From: RH-chloro-G1 sp003670575
Lineage (GTDB): Bacteria > Chloroflexota > Dehalococcoidia > UBA2979
NCBI GenBank assembly: GCA_947499615.1
Contig: CANMOP010000007.1
Coordinates: forward strand, 20,270 to 84,269
Reading direction: 5' to 3'
DNA: 64,000 nt
The first letter of the stretch is position 1. Each line of letters opens with the position of its first letter. A program made the position numbers and the translations under genes. Under the pieces are notes generated by a model that saw only the letters and a program-made list of their open reading frames with translations, had not been told where the DNA came from and made no database searches. Below, in pieces: positions 26,370 through 33,974 of this stretch.

Positions 26370-27422
26370 GTGCCTTCTACATCGGATGTACACGTCTTGA
26401 GCACTGCACCATTGATTTCCCCGAACGGCCTCCAGAGCGAGATGCCGATCACCCCTGCGGCTGCAGCCACCGTGCTGGCAGGCCGTAAGGCGATCGGCGA
26501 CGTCCTGCGAGGTGATGACCCGCGTCTGCTCATGATCGTGGGCCCGTGCTCCATCCACGACACTGCGGCCGCGATCGAGTACGCCGAGCGGCTGCTGAAG
26601 CTGTCGAAGCAGGTGGAAGACCGCCTCGTCGTTGTCATGCGTGTGTACTTCGAGAAGCCTCGGACCACCGTTGGGTGGAAGGGCATGCTCAACGACCCAC
26701 GCCTCGACGGCTCGTTCGACATCGCCGAGGGGCTGCGCACCGCTCGCCGCCTGCTGCTCCAGATCAACGAGATGGGGCTGCCCTGCGGCACCGAGTTCCT
26801 CGACCCCATCGTGCCGCAGTACCTCGCCGACCTCATCTCGTGGACGGCGATTGGCGCGCGTACCACGGAGAGCCAGACCCACCGCGAGATGGCGAGCGGG
26901 CTCAGCATGCCGGTCGGCTTCAAGAACGGCACCTCCGGTGACACCGATATCGCCGTGGCCGCGATGATCGCTGCTCGTTCCCCGCACGCCTTCCTGGGTG
27001 TCGATGGCGACGGCCAGATTTGCGTAGTGAACACTAAGGGCAACCCGGACGGCCACGTGGTACTGCGTGGTGGCGCCGACGGACCGAATTACGATGAGGC
27101 CAACGTGCGCGATGCGCAGAGTCGTCTTGCGAAGGCAGGACTGACGGAACGCCTACTGGTGGACTGCAGCCACGCCAACTCCAACAAGGATCACCAGATG
27201 CAGTTGGTGGCGTTCCGCGACGTGGTCGCGCAACGCAGCGCTGGCAGCACGACCATCGCGGGACTCATGCTGGAGAGCCACCTCTTCCCCGGCGCGCAGA
27301 AGCTCGGCAGTGACCCGGCGGCGTTGCAGTACGGCGTCTCTATCACTGACGCCTGCATCGGCTGGGACGAGACTGAGCAACTGCTGCTGGAGGCTGCCGG
27401 GCGCTTGCCGCTTCCCGCATAG
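26370..27422 (+). CDS. 3-deoxy-7-phosphoheptulonate synthase (class I, AroFGH type)
   Basis: A 350-residue enzyme joining phosphoenolpyruvate and erythrose 4-phosphate in the first step of the shikimate pathway. Signature segments are LLMIVGPCSIHD, RVYFEKPRTTVGWKG, GTEFLDP, GARTTESQTHREMASGLSMP, the metal region DCSHANSNKDH and MLESHLFPGAQ. GTG 26370 follows GAGGG by 8 nt; a frame open from 26262 lies upstream but is not conserved. Feedback control is not evident from sequence. A TACAAT -10-like box near 26299 lacks a clear -35. Confidence 0.95.
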   Translation: MPSTSDVHVLSTAPLISPNGLQSEMPITPAAAATVLAGRKAIGDVLRGDDPRLLMIVGPCSIHDTAAAIEYAERLLKLSKQVEDRLVVVMRVYFEKPRTTVGWKGMLNDPRLDGSFDIAEGLRTARRLLLQINEMGLPCGTEFLDPIVPQYLADLISWTAIGARTTESQTHREMASGLSMPVGFKNGTSGDTDIAVAAMIAARSPHAFLGVDGDGQICVVNTKGNPDGHVVLRGGADGPNYDEANVRDAQSRLAKAGLTERLLVDCSHANSNKDHQMQLVAFRDVVAQRSAGSTTIAGLMLESHLFPGAQKLGSDPAALQYGVSITDACIGWDETEQLLLEAAGRLPLPA

Positions 27423-27494
27423 GGAGCGTCACCCGCACGCTGCCGAATGTCGTCCGGGCGGTGCGAGGTTGCACCGCACCGGCGAAGAGGCGAG

Positions 27495-28007
27495 ATGTAC
27501 CCTCAGGAGCACGACGCGCTGGCCGCGGCGATCGGCGAAATGCTGGTCGCTCGCGGCTCCACGTTGGCCGTCGTGGAGACCTCGGCGGGCGGGCTGATCA
27601 GCACGCGGCTGCTGAGCGTCCCCGGCGCCTCGCGCTGGTTCGAGCGCGGCGTTGTGGCGTACACAGAGGCAGCGAAGACCGAAATCTCCACCCAAGCCCC
27701 CGGCATCATCCAGCGACATGGTGCGGTCAGCGCTGAGTTTGTCGCGGACATCGCCGAGCAATTCCGTCTCCGCGCCGGCACCGACTACGCGCTGGCAGAG
27801 AGCGGCATCGCAGGGCCTCAGGGGCCTCGACGGTCCGGGAAGCCAGCGGGCTCGGTCGTCATCGGGGTCGCATCGGCGCGCGGGACGCAGGTGGAGGCGC
27901 ACCTGCTTCCCGGGACCCGCGCCGAGGTGATGATGCACATCGCGCAGCAGGCACTCGAGTCGCTGCACCGGCAGCTGTCGACTTCGGACGATGGCACCGG
28001 GAGATGA
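27495..28007 (+). CDS. pncC: CinA C-terminal domain protein, nicotinamide-nucleotide amidase (PncC)
   Basis: A 170-residue stand-alone CinA-C domain that hydrolyses NMN to nicotinate mononucleotide and ammonia. Family signatures are STLAVVETSAGGLISTRLL, ASRWFERGVVAYTEAAK, TDYALAESGIAGPQG and GSVVIGVAS. ATG 27495 is preceded by a GAGGCGAG ribosome site. Its stop overlaps the flavin reductase start, and a nucleotidyltransferase of the NMNAT fold follows, so this may be a pyridine-nucleotide salvage operon, with NadE elsewhere in the window finishing NAD. Confidence 0.88.
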   Translation: MYPQEHDALAAAIGEMLVARGSTLAVVETSAGGLISTRLLSVPGASRWFERGVVAYTEAAKTEISTQAPGIIQRHGAVSAEFVADIAEQFRLRAGTDYALAESGIAGPQGPRRSGKPAGSVVIGVASARGTQVEAHLLPGTRAEVMMHIAQQALESLHRQLSTSDDGTGR

Positions 28008-28573
28008 CGATGGCCGAGCGCGCGCCGCGGAACCTCTTGTCGCACTTCTGGACGCCGCTGACGGCTGTCGGTAGCCACGGACCCGCCGGGCCGAATGCGC
28101 AGATCTGCGTCTCGGTGTTCGGTGCATCCATCGTGCCGGAGCGTCCGAGGCTGCTGGTGAACCTCTCCAAGACCAACTACACCACGCAACTCGTGCAGGC
28201 ATCGGGGACGCTTGCGGTCACGCTGCTCTCCGAGCAGCAGGTGGACCTGCTCGCGCCGCTAGGGCTGCGCAGCGGGCGCGACGGGCAGAAACTCGATGGG
28301 CTGGAGGTCGCGCTCACCGCAGCCGGCGACCCGTGGTTCCCTGAGGGGGTCGGCCTGATCGACTGCCGCGTGATCGAGCAATACGACCTCGGGGACGCCG
28401 TGGCGTTTCTCTGCGCGGTGCGTGAGCAGCAGCCGTCGGGCATCCCGGGCGTGGAGGCGCTGACCTGGGCGCACGCACGGGCGGTGGTCGGCGAGGAGTT
28501 CCTGAGCCAGTGGGCGGCCAAGAGCGAGCGCGAGCAGCACGCCGCCTCAACGGCGATGCGGTGGACGCCGTGA
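28004..28573 (+). CDS. Flavin reductase-like domain protein
   Basis: A 189-residue protein with the FMN-binding split-barrel fold of flavin reductases (SHGPAGPNAQICVSVFGAS, then PRLLVNLSKTNYTTQLVQ, TLAVTLLS). Proteins of this type reduce flavin with NAD(P)H or are flavin-dependent oxygenase partners. It overlaps pncC by 4 nt (ATGA) and precedes a nucleotidyltransferase, so it may act on, or depend on, the pyridine nucleotides this operon maintains. Confidence 0.8.
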   Translation: MTMAERAPRNLLSHFWTPLTAVGSHGPAGPNAQICVSVFGASIVPERPRLLVNLSKTNYTTQLVQASGTLAVTLLSEQQVDLLAPLGLRSGRDGQKLDGLEVALTAAGDPWFPEGVGLIDCRVIEQYDLGDAVAFLCAVREQQPSGIPGVEALTWAHARAVVGEEFLSQWAAKSEREQHAASTAMRWTP

Positions 28574-28612
28574 TGCTCGGCGCGTGGCCCCGATGATCGA
28601 GGCTGGGACGCT

Positions 28613-29218
28613 ATGACGGCGGACGACCCGCTCGCCCACTGGATCGCAGGTGACGAGACGTACCCGCCGCTGATCGTGGGACGGGATGGCACGCCAGAGT
28701 CGTCCTCGTCGCTGGGCGGGGTGGCGCTGCTCCCGGGTTCCTTCAATCCCCTCCACGCCGGACATCGAGGGCTGGCCGCGGCGGCGGAGCTGCAGAGCGG
28801 CCTTGAAGTGGTCTTCGAGCTCTCCGTCGCGAACGTCGACAAGCCGAGCCTCGATGAGCCCGAGGTGCATCGCCGGCTCCAGCAATTCCACGGGTACTCG
28901 AGGGTCATGTTGACGCGGGCGCCGCGGTTCCTGGACAAGGCGCGTGCGGCGCCTTCGACGCTGCTCGTGCTGGGGGGGGATACCTTCGCGCGGCTGCTGG
29001 ACTCGCGCTACTACGACGGCGAGGACGCGATGCATCGAGCGCTGCGCGAGATAGCCGGTCTCGGCTGTCGATTCCTTGTTGCGGGGCGGGTGCAGGGCGG
29101 TGCGTTTCGTGCCATGCGTGCCGACGACGTCCCCGCTGAGTTCGCCGGGCTGTTCGAGCCCATCGATGAGGCGCGGTTCCGCATCGACATCTCCTCGACG
29201 GAGCTGCGCGGCGGGTAG
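28613..29218 (+). CDS. NMN adenylyltransferase-like nucleotidyltransferase
   Basis: A 201-residue protein with the cytidylyltransferase/NMNAT Rossmann fold: the phosphate loop LLPGSFNPLHAGHRGL (T/HxGH type), a mid-region LLVLGGDTFARLLDSRYY, and the C-terminal IDISSTELRGG, equivalent to ISSTxxR. Residues 1-40 are a short non-conserved lead. Activity on NMN or nicotinate mononucleotide is inferred from the fold and from the adjacent pncC; a pantetheine or cytidylyl substrate is not excluded. Its stop abuts the stop of the convergent Nudix gene with no space. Confidence 0.78.
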   Translation: MTADDPLAHWIAGDETYPPLIVGRDGTPESSSSLGGVALLPGSFNPLHAGHRGLAAAAELQSGLEVVFELSVANVDKPSLDEPEVHRRLQQFHGYSRVMLTRAPRFLDKARAAPSTLLVLGGDTFARLLDSRYYDGEDAMHRALREIAGLGCRFLVAGRVQGGAFRAMRADDVPAEFAGLFEPIDEARFRIDISSTELRGG

Positions 29219-29803
29219 TTAGCGGTTGAGGCCGTAGATAGTGTGTCCGGGGCGGTGCAGCCCCTCGCGGTGCGGCTCGACGATCAGGCCCGGATTGGTT
29301 TGCGCGAGCATGGCCTGCTCGATCGCCCAATGCGACATCGACGACACCGTGGGCATCGCGGCGATCTCCTCATGCGTATAGAAGCCGGCATCGAACGACT
29401 CGTCCATGTCGGCGCGCGGCTCACCAGAGACTGCCTCAAGGCGAAACACCACGTAGATGTTGGAGACCGGGCGATCGGGCTGGAGGCCGGGGGCGTGCCG
29501 AAAGCCGAGCACCTCATTGATGCGTGCCGTCACGCCGGTCTCCTCCAGCACCTCGCGCTCGATCGCCACGTCGATTGGCTCGTCGACCTCGACGAAGCCG
29601 CCGGGGATCTGCCACCAGCTCCTGGTTGCGGTGCGGCGCTCGATCAGCAGGATGCGCCCCTCGCGAAAGACGACGGCGCCGGTGCCGATGGAGTGCTCGC
29701 CGTAATGCACGTATGCGCACTCGGCGGTCGGGCACATCTGGCGGAGGCGACCGCCTTCCGGGCGTTCGATCAGGGGCGAGCCGCAGCGAGGGCAGAACTT
29801 CAT
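29219..29803 (-). CDS. Nudix hydrolase with N-terminal zinc ribbon
   Basis: A 194-residue protein. A zinc ribbon with C4, C7, C24 and C29 is followed by a Nudix domain whose box at about 68-91 matches GX5EX7REUXEEXGU (GGFVEVDEPIDVAIEREVLE then ETGV). This layout is that of Nudix enzymes acting on NAD(H), NUDIX-type decapping enzymes or ADP-ribose. ATG 29803 is chosen because the Zn ribbon begins there; a long upstream frame is only antisense to the next gene. Confidence 0.88.
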   Translation of the reverse strand: MKFCPRCGSPLIERPEGGRLRQMCPTAECAYVHYGEHSIGTGAVVFREGRILLIERRTATRSWWQIPGGFVEVDEPIDVAIEREVLEETGVTARINEVLGFRHAPGLQPDRPVSNIYVVFRLEAVSGEPRADMDESFDAGFYTHEEIAAMPTVSSMSHWAIEQAMLAQTNPGLIVEPHREGLHRPGHTIYGLNR

Positions 29804-30860
29804 GCCGCGTATGATACGCCGACATCCTTCGCAGGCGGGCCGGGGATCGAGCCGACCGCAGCCGCGCGTGAACTGGAGACGCGCATCGGGGCGACGGATC
29901 ATCTGGTGGTGGTGATCGCGGACGGCCTCGGCCTTGACCTGCTCGAGTCGATGCCGGCAGCGAGCTTCCTCTGGCAGCGGTTCACCGATGCACTGCACAC
30001 CGTGTATCCATCGACGACCGCGGTGGCGCTGACCAGCTTCCACACCGCCAGCTGGCCCACCGAGCACGGGGTCACGGGGTACTGGGTGCCGGGGCCGGGG
30101 CGGGGAGCAGTGGATACGATCAACGTGCTGGAGTGCGCGAGGCGAGGCGATGGGCGCCCGCTGGAGGCGCTCGGCCTGCGCGTCGAGTCGATCTTCGCGC
30201 GCCCGACGATGCTTGCCCGGGTGCCACGGCAGACGTTGTTCATGTTGCCCGCGCGCCTGGTGAGCGGTGGATTTACCGACTACCTCGCGGGCAGCACCGC
30301 ACGACAGGGCTATCGCAGCCTCGCGGATGCGGTGGACAGCATCGTGGATTTCGTGGGCCACGCCTCCGGACCGAGTTGTAGCGTGTTGTACGTCTCGGCC
30401 ATCGATGACGCGGCGCACGAGCACGGGCCGGCGCACCTGGAGGTGGTCGGCGCGGTGCGAGCGCTGGATGCGGCGGTCGCGCATCGTGCTCACGGCGGAT
30501 CACGGGCATCTGCCAGTGCCTGCAGCCAGCCACCGGGTCCTGTGGCTGGACGACGAGATGGGACGACACGTGAGTACCGTGACCGGCGATACGCGCGCGC
30601 TCACCATCGCGCTGTGCGCCGAGGCTGATCACGAGGCCTTCGCGGCGGCCTTCCGGGCGCGTCATGGCGAGCAGTTTCTGTTGCTCACCGCCGCCGAGGT
30701 GGAGCGTCTCGGACTGCTCGGACCCTCGACGTTCTCGCTCGGGGCAGACATCCTCGAGGCTCGCCTGCCGGGAGCGCGCCGCGACGGCCGATTCGGGTTG
30801 CGCTCGCACCACTCCGGCATGACCGCCGCCGAGCTGCGCATCCCGTTGATCATCCCCTAG
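29801..30860 (+). pseudogene. Alkaline-phosphatase-superfamily protein, frameshifted
   Basis: Homology to a phosphodiesterase/alkaline phosphatase-like family runs through two frames. The first frame carries DHLVVVIADGLGLDLLESMP and the metal-binding or catalytic region VYPSTTAVALTSFHT, then CSVLYVSAIDDAAHEHGP. Near 30471-30486 the frame shifts to SRIVLTADHGHLPV (the conserved metal ligand ADHGH) and continues to TAG at 30860. The join lacks about 8-10 residues expected between LDAAV and RIVLT, so a deletion is more likely than one lost base. In addition no ATG, GTG or TTG lies in frame upstream of the first core strand, so the 5' end is also damaged or starts unconventionally. Cytoplasmic; the substrate is unknown. 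Confidence 0.75.
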
Positions 30861-31036
30861 TCGAGGTTGCTGCGTGACGGCGGCGGCATTACGCACGTTG
30901 GACGCGACCGCGCTCCCGCCGCTGGGTCCGGGTCGTCCGTCGCACTCGATCTGCGCCATTACGGACGCCCGGATCTGAGGTGACATAAGCAGAGCGAACT
31001 GCTCGGAGTTATCGGAACTCGAACGCACGCGTGATA

Positions 31037-31078
31037 TTGATAATCAAGCGTAATGTGTGTAGCGTATGTCGTCATACG
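31037..31078. promoter_or_regulatory. Two small palindromes upstream of the solute-binding lipoprotein gene
   Basis: In a locally AT-rich stretch, TTGATAATCAA (31037-31047) is a perfect 5-bp inverted repeat around one base, and CGTATG-TCGT-CATACG (31063-31078) is a 6-bp inverted repeat. TTGATA could also be a -35 box, with TAGCGT 17 bp downstream as a weak -10. They look like operator sites, but no regulator is known. Confidence 0.35.
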
Positions 31079-31121
31079 TTGGCCGCTGGGGCCAGCGGGA
31101 ATGTCGACCGGGAGGGATACC

Positions 31122-32903
31122 TTGGCGAATCTTAGAAGCAGCGTGGTCGGACGGCGATCGGTGCTCCGTGGCATCGGCGTCGGGGCGCTGGGCCTGACTG
31201 GCGCGGCCCTCATTGGCTGCGGCGGCGGGGGCGCCGGCTCGGCGGGGGGCGCCAAGCCGGCGGCCACGTCCGTCGTCGGCTCCACGCGCGGTCAGGGCCT
31301 GCCGATGACGGCGCCGAAGGTCGCGGGGAAGGTCAAGCCCGGCGGCACATGGACATCCGCGACCACCTCGACCTACAAGCAGAACGATGCCCACACTGCG
31401 CTGGCCGGGAACATCTACCACGTGATCGGCGAGAAGGGGCTGGAGCCGGACCCGGTCACGAACGAGATCCGTCCGCACGTGCTCACCTCGTGGGAGGTTG
31501 CGGACCCGTCTGGCACCACGCTGGTGTTCAAAGTGCACCCGAAGCTCTTCGTGCACGACGTAGCGCCCTACAACGGTCGCCAGTTCACCGCTGAGGATGT
31601 CGCATGGAACATGATGCGCATCGGCGGGCTGATGGCGAAGGGCGGGCCATTCGAGGAGAAGGGTGCCGTGCCGCTGGCGCAGTTCCAGCGCGCGAGCATG
31701 GTCGCGAACATCACCAAGGCGGAAGCCGTGGATCCGCTGACCGTGAAGGTGACGCTGTCCCGGCCGAACAACGCGTTCTTCAACGGGCTGACGGAGAATC
31801 GCGTCCCGTTCATGCCGAAGGAAGCCGCCGACATCGGGTTCGCTGACCCGATGAAACTGGCGGGGATCGGGCCGTTCCAGGTCTCGGAGTGGAAGAACGA
31901 CCAGCGGGCGAGCTTTAAGAAGAACCCGCGCTACGCGGAGTTTCGGCCGAACGAGCCGTACTTCGACAAGGTTGACCAGATCGTGATCCCGGACGCTGGC
32001 GCAGCGCAGGCGGCGTTCATCTCCGGGCAGACCAATATCCAGGCGGCGCCGTCGCCGGACGTGATCGCCCTGATGAAGAAGGGCCGCCCGGACTCAAACC
32101 TGTACACCTGGGTTGACCAGAACTGGCAGCACATCCGGATGAGCGTGGAGTACGCGCCATTCAAGGACTTCCGGGTGCGCAAGGCCCTGCACCTCACGGG
32201 CGACTACAAGGCGATGGCGGAGGGGTACTACGGCGACGGCTGGAGCTACCAGGCCTCGCTGAATCCGATGTTCCCGGAGGCGTGGAGCCCGGAGAAGGTG
32301 AAGTCGCTGCCGGGGTATAACCCGGACACGAAGGAGAAGGATCGCGCCGAGGCGGGCAGACTGCTGGCGGCCGCGGGCTTCCCGAACGGCAAGGGGCTGG
32401 ACTTCGAGCTGGTGTACACCGGCAGCTCCGACGTGAACAAGGAGAACGGCACGCGGTTCCAGTCTCAGATCACGACGGCCTTCCCGGAGATCAAGTTCCG
32501 CCTAAAGGCGCTCGCAGACAGCGCTGCCCTGAACGCTGTGCAGAACGAAGGCAAGTTCCAGCTTGTGGCGTACACGATCACCTCGGCGCCGGACGCGGTG
32601 ATCGAGTTCACCTCGCAGTACCACAGCAAGGGCAGCCGTAACTACGGCCACTTCAATGAGCCTAGCCTTGACGCGTTGATGGATAAGGCGATCGTGGAAC
32701 TTAAGCGTGAGAACCGCACTGCGATGCTGGACGAGGCGCAGCGCAAGTTCATGGACGAGTGGATGCCGATGTACGTGCTCTACGCGCAGCCGGTGAAGAA
32801 CATCGTGCAGGGCAACATCGGTGGGTACGACACCACCGCTGGCATCGCCTACGGCTACTCCAGCCAGACGAAGATCTGCCGCTGGTACTACGTGGAGAAG
32901 TAG
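31122..32903 (+). CDS. Extracellular solute-binding lipoprotein, family 5 (peptide/nickel type)
   Basis: A 593-residue binding protein of the oligopeptide/dipeptide ABC importer type. A Tat-like start (GRRSVLRGIGVGALGLTG) ends in a lipobox with C33 (ALIGC), so it is a membrane-tethered lipoprotein. The SBP_bac_5 domain includes RPHVLTSWEVADPSGTTLVF, PYNGRQFTAEDVAWNMMRI and DFRVRKALHL. TTG 31122 is preferred because GGGAGGG lies 5 nt upstream; ATG 31101 is the alternative. No permease or ATPase genes are next to it. The gene ends 28 bp before a long hairpin. Confidence 0.9.
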   Translation: MANLRSSVVGRRSVLRGIGVGALGLTGAALIGCGGGGAGSAGGAKPAATSVVGSTRGQGLPMTAPKVAGKVKPGGTWTSATTSTYKQNDAHTALAGNIYHVIGEKGLEPDPVTNEIRPHVLTSWEVADPSGTTLVFKVHPKLFVHDVAPYNGRQFTAEDVAWNMMRIGGLMAKGGPFEEKGAVPLAQFQRASMVANITKAEAVDPLTVKVTLSRPNNAFFNGLTENRVPFMPKEAADIGFADPMKLAGIGPFQVSEWKNDQRASFKKNPRYAEFRPNEPYFDKVDQIVIPDAGAAQAAFISGQTNIQAAPSPDVIALMKKGRPDSNLYTWVDQNWQHIRMSVEYAPFKDFRVRKALHLTGDYKAMAEGYYGDGWSYQASLNPMFPEAWSPEKVKSLPGYNPDTKEKDRAEAGRLLAAAGFPNGKGLDFELVYTGSSDVNKENGTRFQSQITTAFPEIKFRLKALADSAALNAVQNEGKFQLVAYTITSAPDAVIEFTSQYHSKGSRNYGHFNEPSLDALMDKAIVELKRENRTAMLDEAQRKFMDEWMPMYVLYAQPVKNIVQGNIGGYDTTAGIAYGYSSQTKICRWYYVEK

Positions 32904-32931
32904 TCCGCACGCGCGGCGGCTACGTCCTGCG

Positions 32932-32974
32932 CATCGTACAAGGCGCCCTGGATTCCAGGGCGCCTTGTACGATG
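32932..32974. terminator. Perfect 20-bp hairpin, probable bidirectional terminator
   Basis: CATCGTACAAGGCGCCCTGG and its exact complement are separated by ATT. It lies 28 bp after the lipoprotein gene and 61 bp after the convergent formyltransferase gene. No T-tract follows, so it may act as a Rho-independent-like barrier, an RNA-stabilising 3' hairpin, or both. Confidence 0.7.
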
Positions 32975-33035
32975 TGTGTCGATACAAGGTTGCTGCCACG
33001 GCTCGGCGCCGCGCGTCCGACGCGATCGCGGCTGG

Positions 33036-33950
33036 TCAGGCCTCGATCGGGCCGAGGAGGTCGCCGGGCGTGAGCACGCTGCCGGCCTCGACTTTCGCCT
33101 CGCCGTCACGCTGCACGCGACCAACGCTCACCGCGCCACCCACGGTCGCAATCAACGCTCGCCCATCCTCGATCGCGACCACGGTGCCCGGCGCGGTGGC
33201 AGCCTTGCCTTCGCGACACGTGCAATCGAAGAGCCGCAATCGCTTGCCGCGCCAGCCGGTCGCTGCTCCGGGCTGTGGGTCGCAGCCGCGAATGTGGTTG
33301 TGTACCAGCGCTGCGGGTCGCTGCCAGTCGATGTTGCAGTGCTCCGGCCCGATCGGCGGTTCGTAGGTTGCCGCTGCCTCGTCCTGCGGGACGCGAGGTG
33401 CCTGCCCCTCTCGCACCAGTCGCACTGCCTCCGTCAGCGCTTTCACACCCATCGGCGCGAGACGCTTGAAGTAGAGCGAGCCGACGGTGTCGTCCGGGGC
33501 GATGTCCACCTCGCGTTGCAGCAGGATCGGTCCGGTGTCCACGCCACGATCGACCCAGAAGATCGTGAGACCGGTCCGCGGCTCGCCCGCGATGATCGGC
33601 CACGCCATCGCGGAGCGACCGCGATGGCGTGGGAGCAGCGAGGGGTGGTACTGGATGGCGCCAAGGCGCGCGGCCTCCAGCACCGGCCGACGCACGATGT
33701 CTGTCACGAACGCGAACACCAGCAGGTCAGGCTGCCACGCTACCAACTCTGCCAATGGATCGGGCTCCCGCAAGGCGGGGGTCTCGATCACCGGGAGCCC
33801 TGCCGCCTCGGCAGCGACACGCAGCGCGTCGGGCCTCGCACCGGCGCGCGGCACGGAGACTCCGACCAGCTGCTCGCCCGCCTCCTGCAGCGAGGCGAGC
33901 ACGTCCTTGCCGAAGTCGGCCTGTCCGAACAGTGCGATGCGCATGGCCAA
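33036..33950 (-). CDS. Formyltransferase-fold protein resembling the hydrolase domain of 10-formyltetrahydrofolate dehydrogenase
   Basis: A 304-residue protein of the Fmt/PurN fold. It reads closer to the N-terminal hydrolase domain of ALDH1L (FDH) than to Met-tRNA formyltransferase: YHPSLLPRHRG (H102), TIFWVDRGVDTG (D138), then LLQREVDIAPDDTVGSLYFK and GQAPRVPQDEAAATYE. H102 and D138 are 36 residues apart, as are His106 and Asp142 of mammalian FDH. A C-terminal OB-like domain follows. It could deformylate or transfer formyl from 10-formyl-THF. It lies 24 bp downstream of a HACL/OXC-type lyase that makes or uses formyl-CoA. Fmt remains possible, since no other fmt is seen here. Confidence 0.75.
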   Translation of the reverse strand: MAMRIALFGQADFGKDVLASLQEAGEQLVGVSVPRAGARPDALRVAAEAAGLPVIETPALREPDPLAELVAWQPDLLVFAFVTDIVRRPVLEAARLGAIQYHPSLLPRHRGRSAMAWPIIAGEPRTGLTIFWVDRGVDTGPILLQREVDIAPDDTVGSLYFKRLAPMGVKALTEAVRLVREGQAPRVPQDEAAATYEPPIGPEHCNIDWQRPAALVHNHIRGCDPQPGAATGWRGKRLRLFDCTCREGKAATAPGTVVAIEDGRALIATVGGAVSVGRVQRDGEAKVEAGSVLTPGDLLGPIEA

Positions 33951-33974
33951 CCCTCGAGTCCCCGTCGTGGGTGA

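Noticed and set aside
29804..30491. N-terminal extension of the zinc-ribbon Nudix gene (frame open upstream to 30493)
   Set aside because: It lies antisense to the phosphatase-like gene and does not resemble protein; the Zn ribbon starts at ATG 29803.
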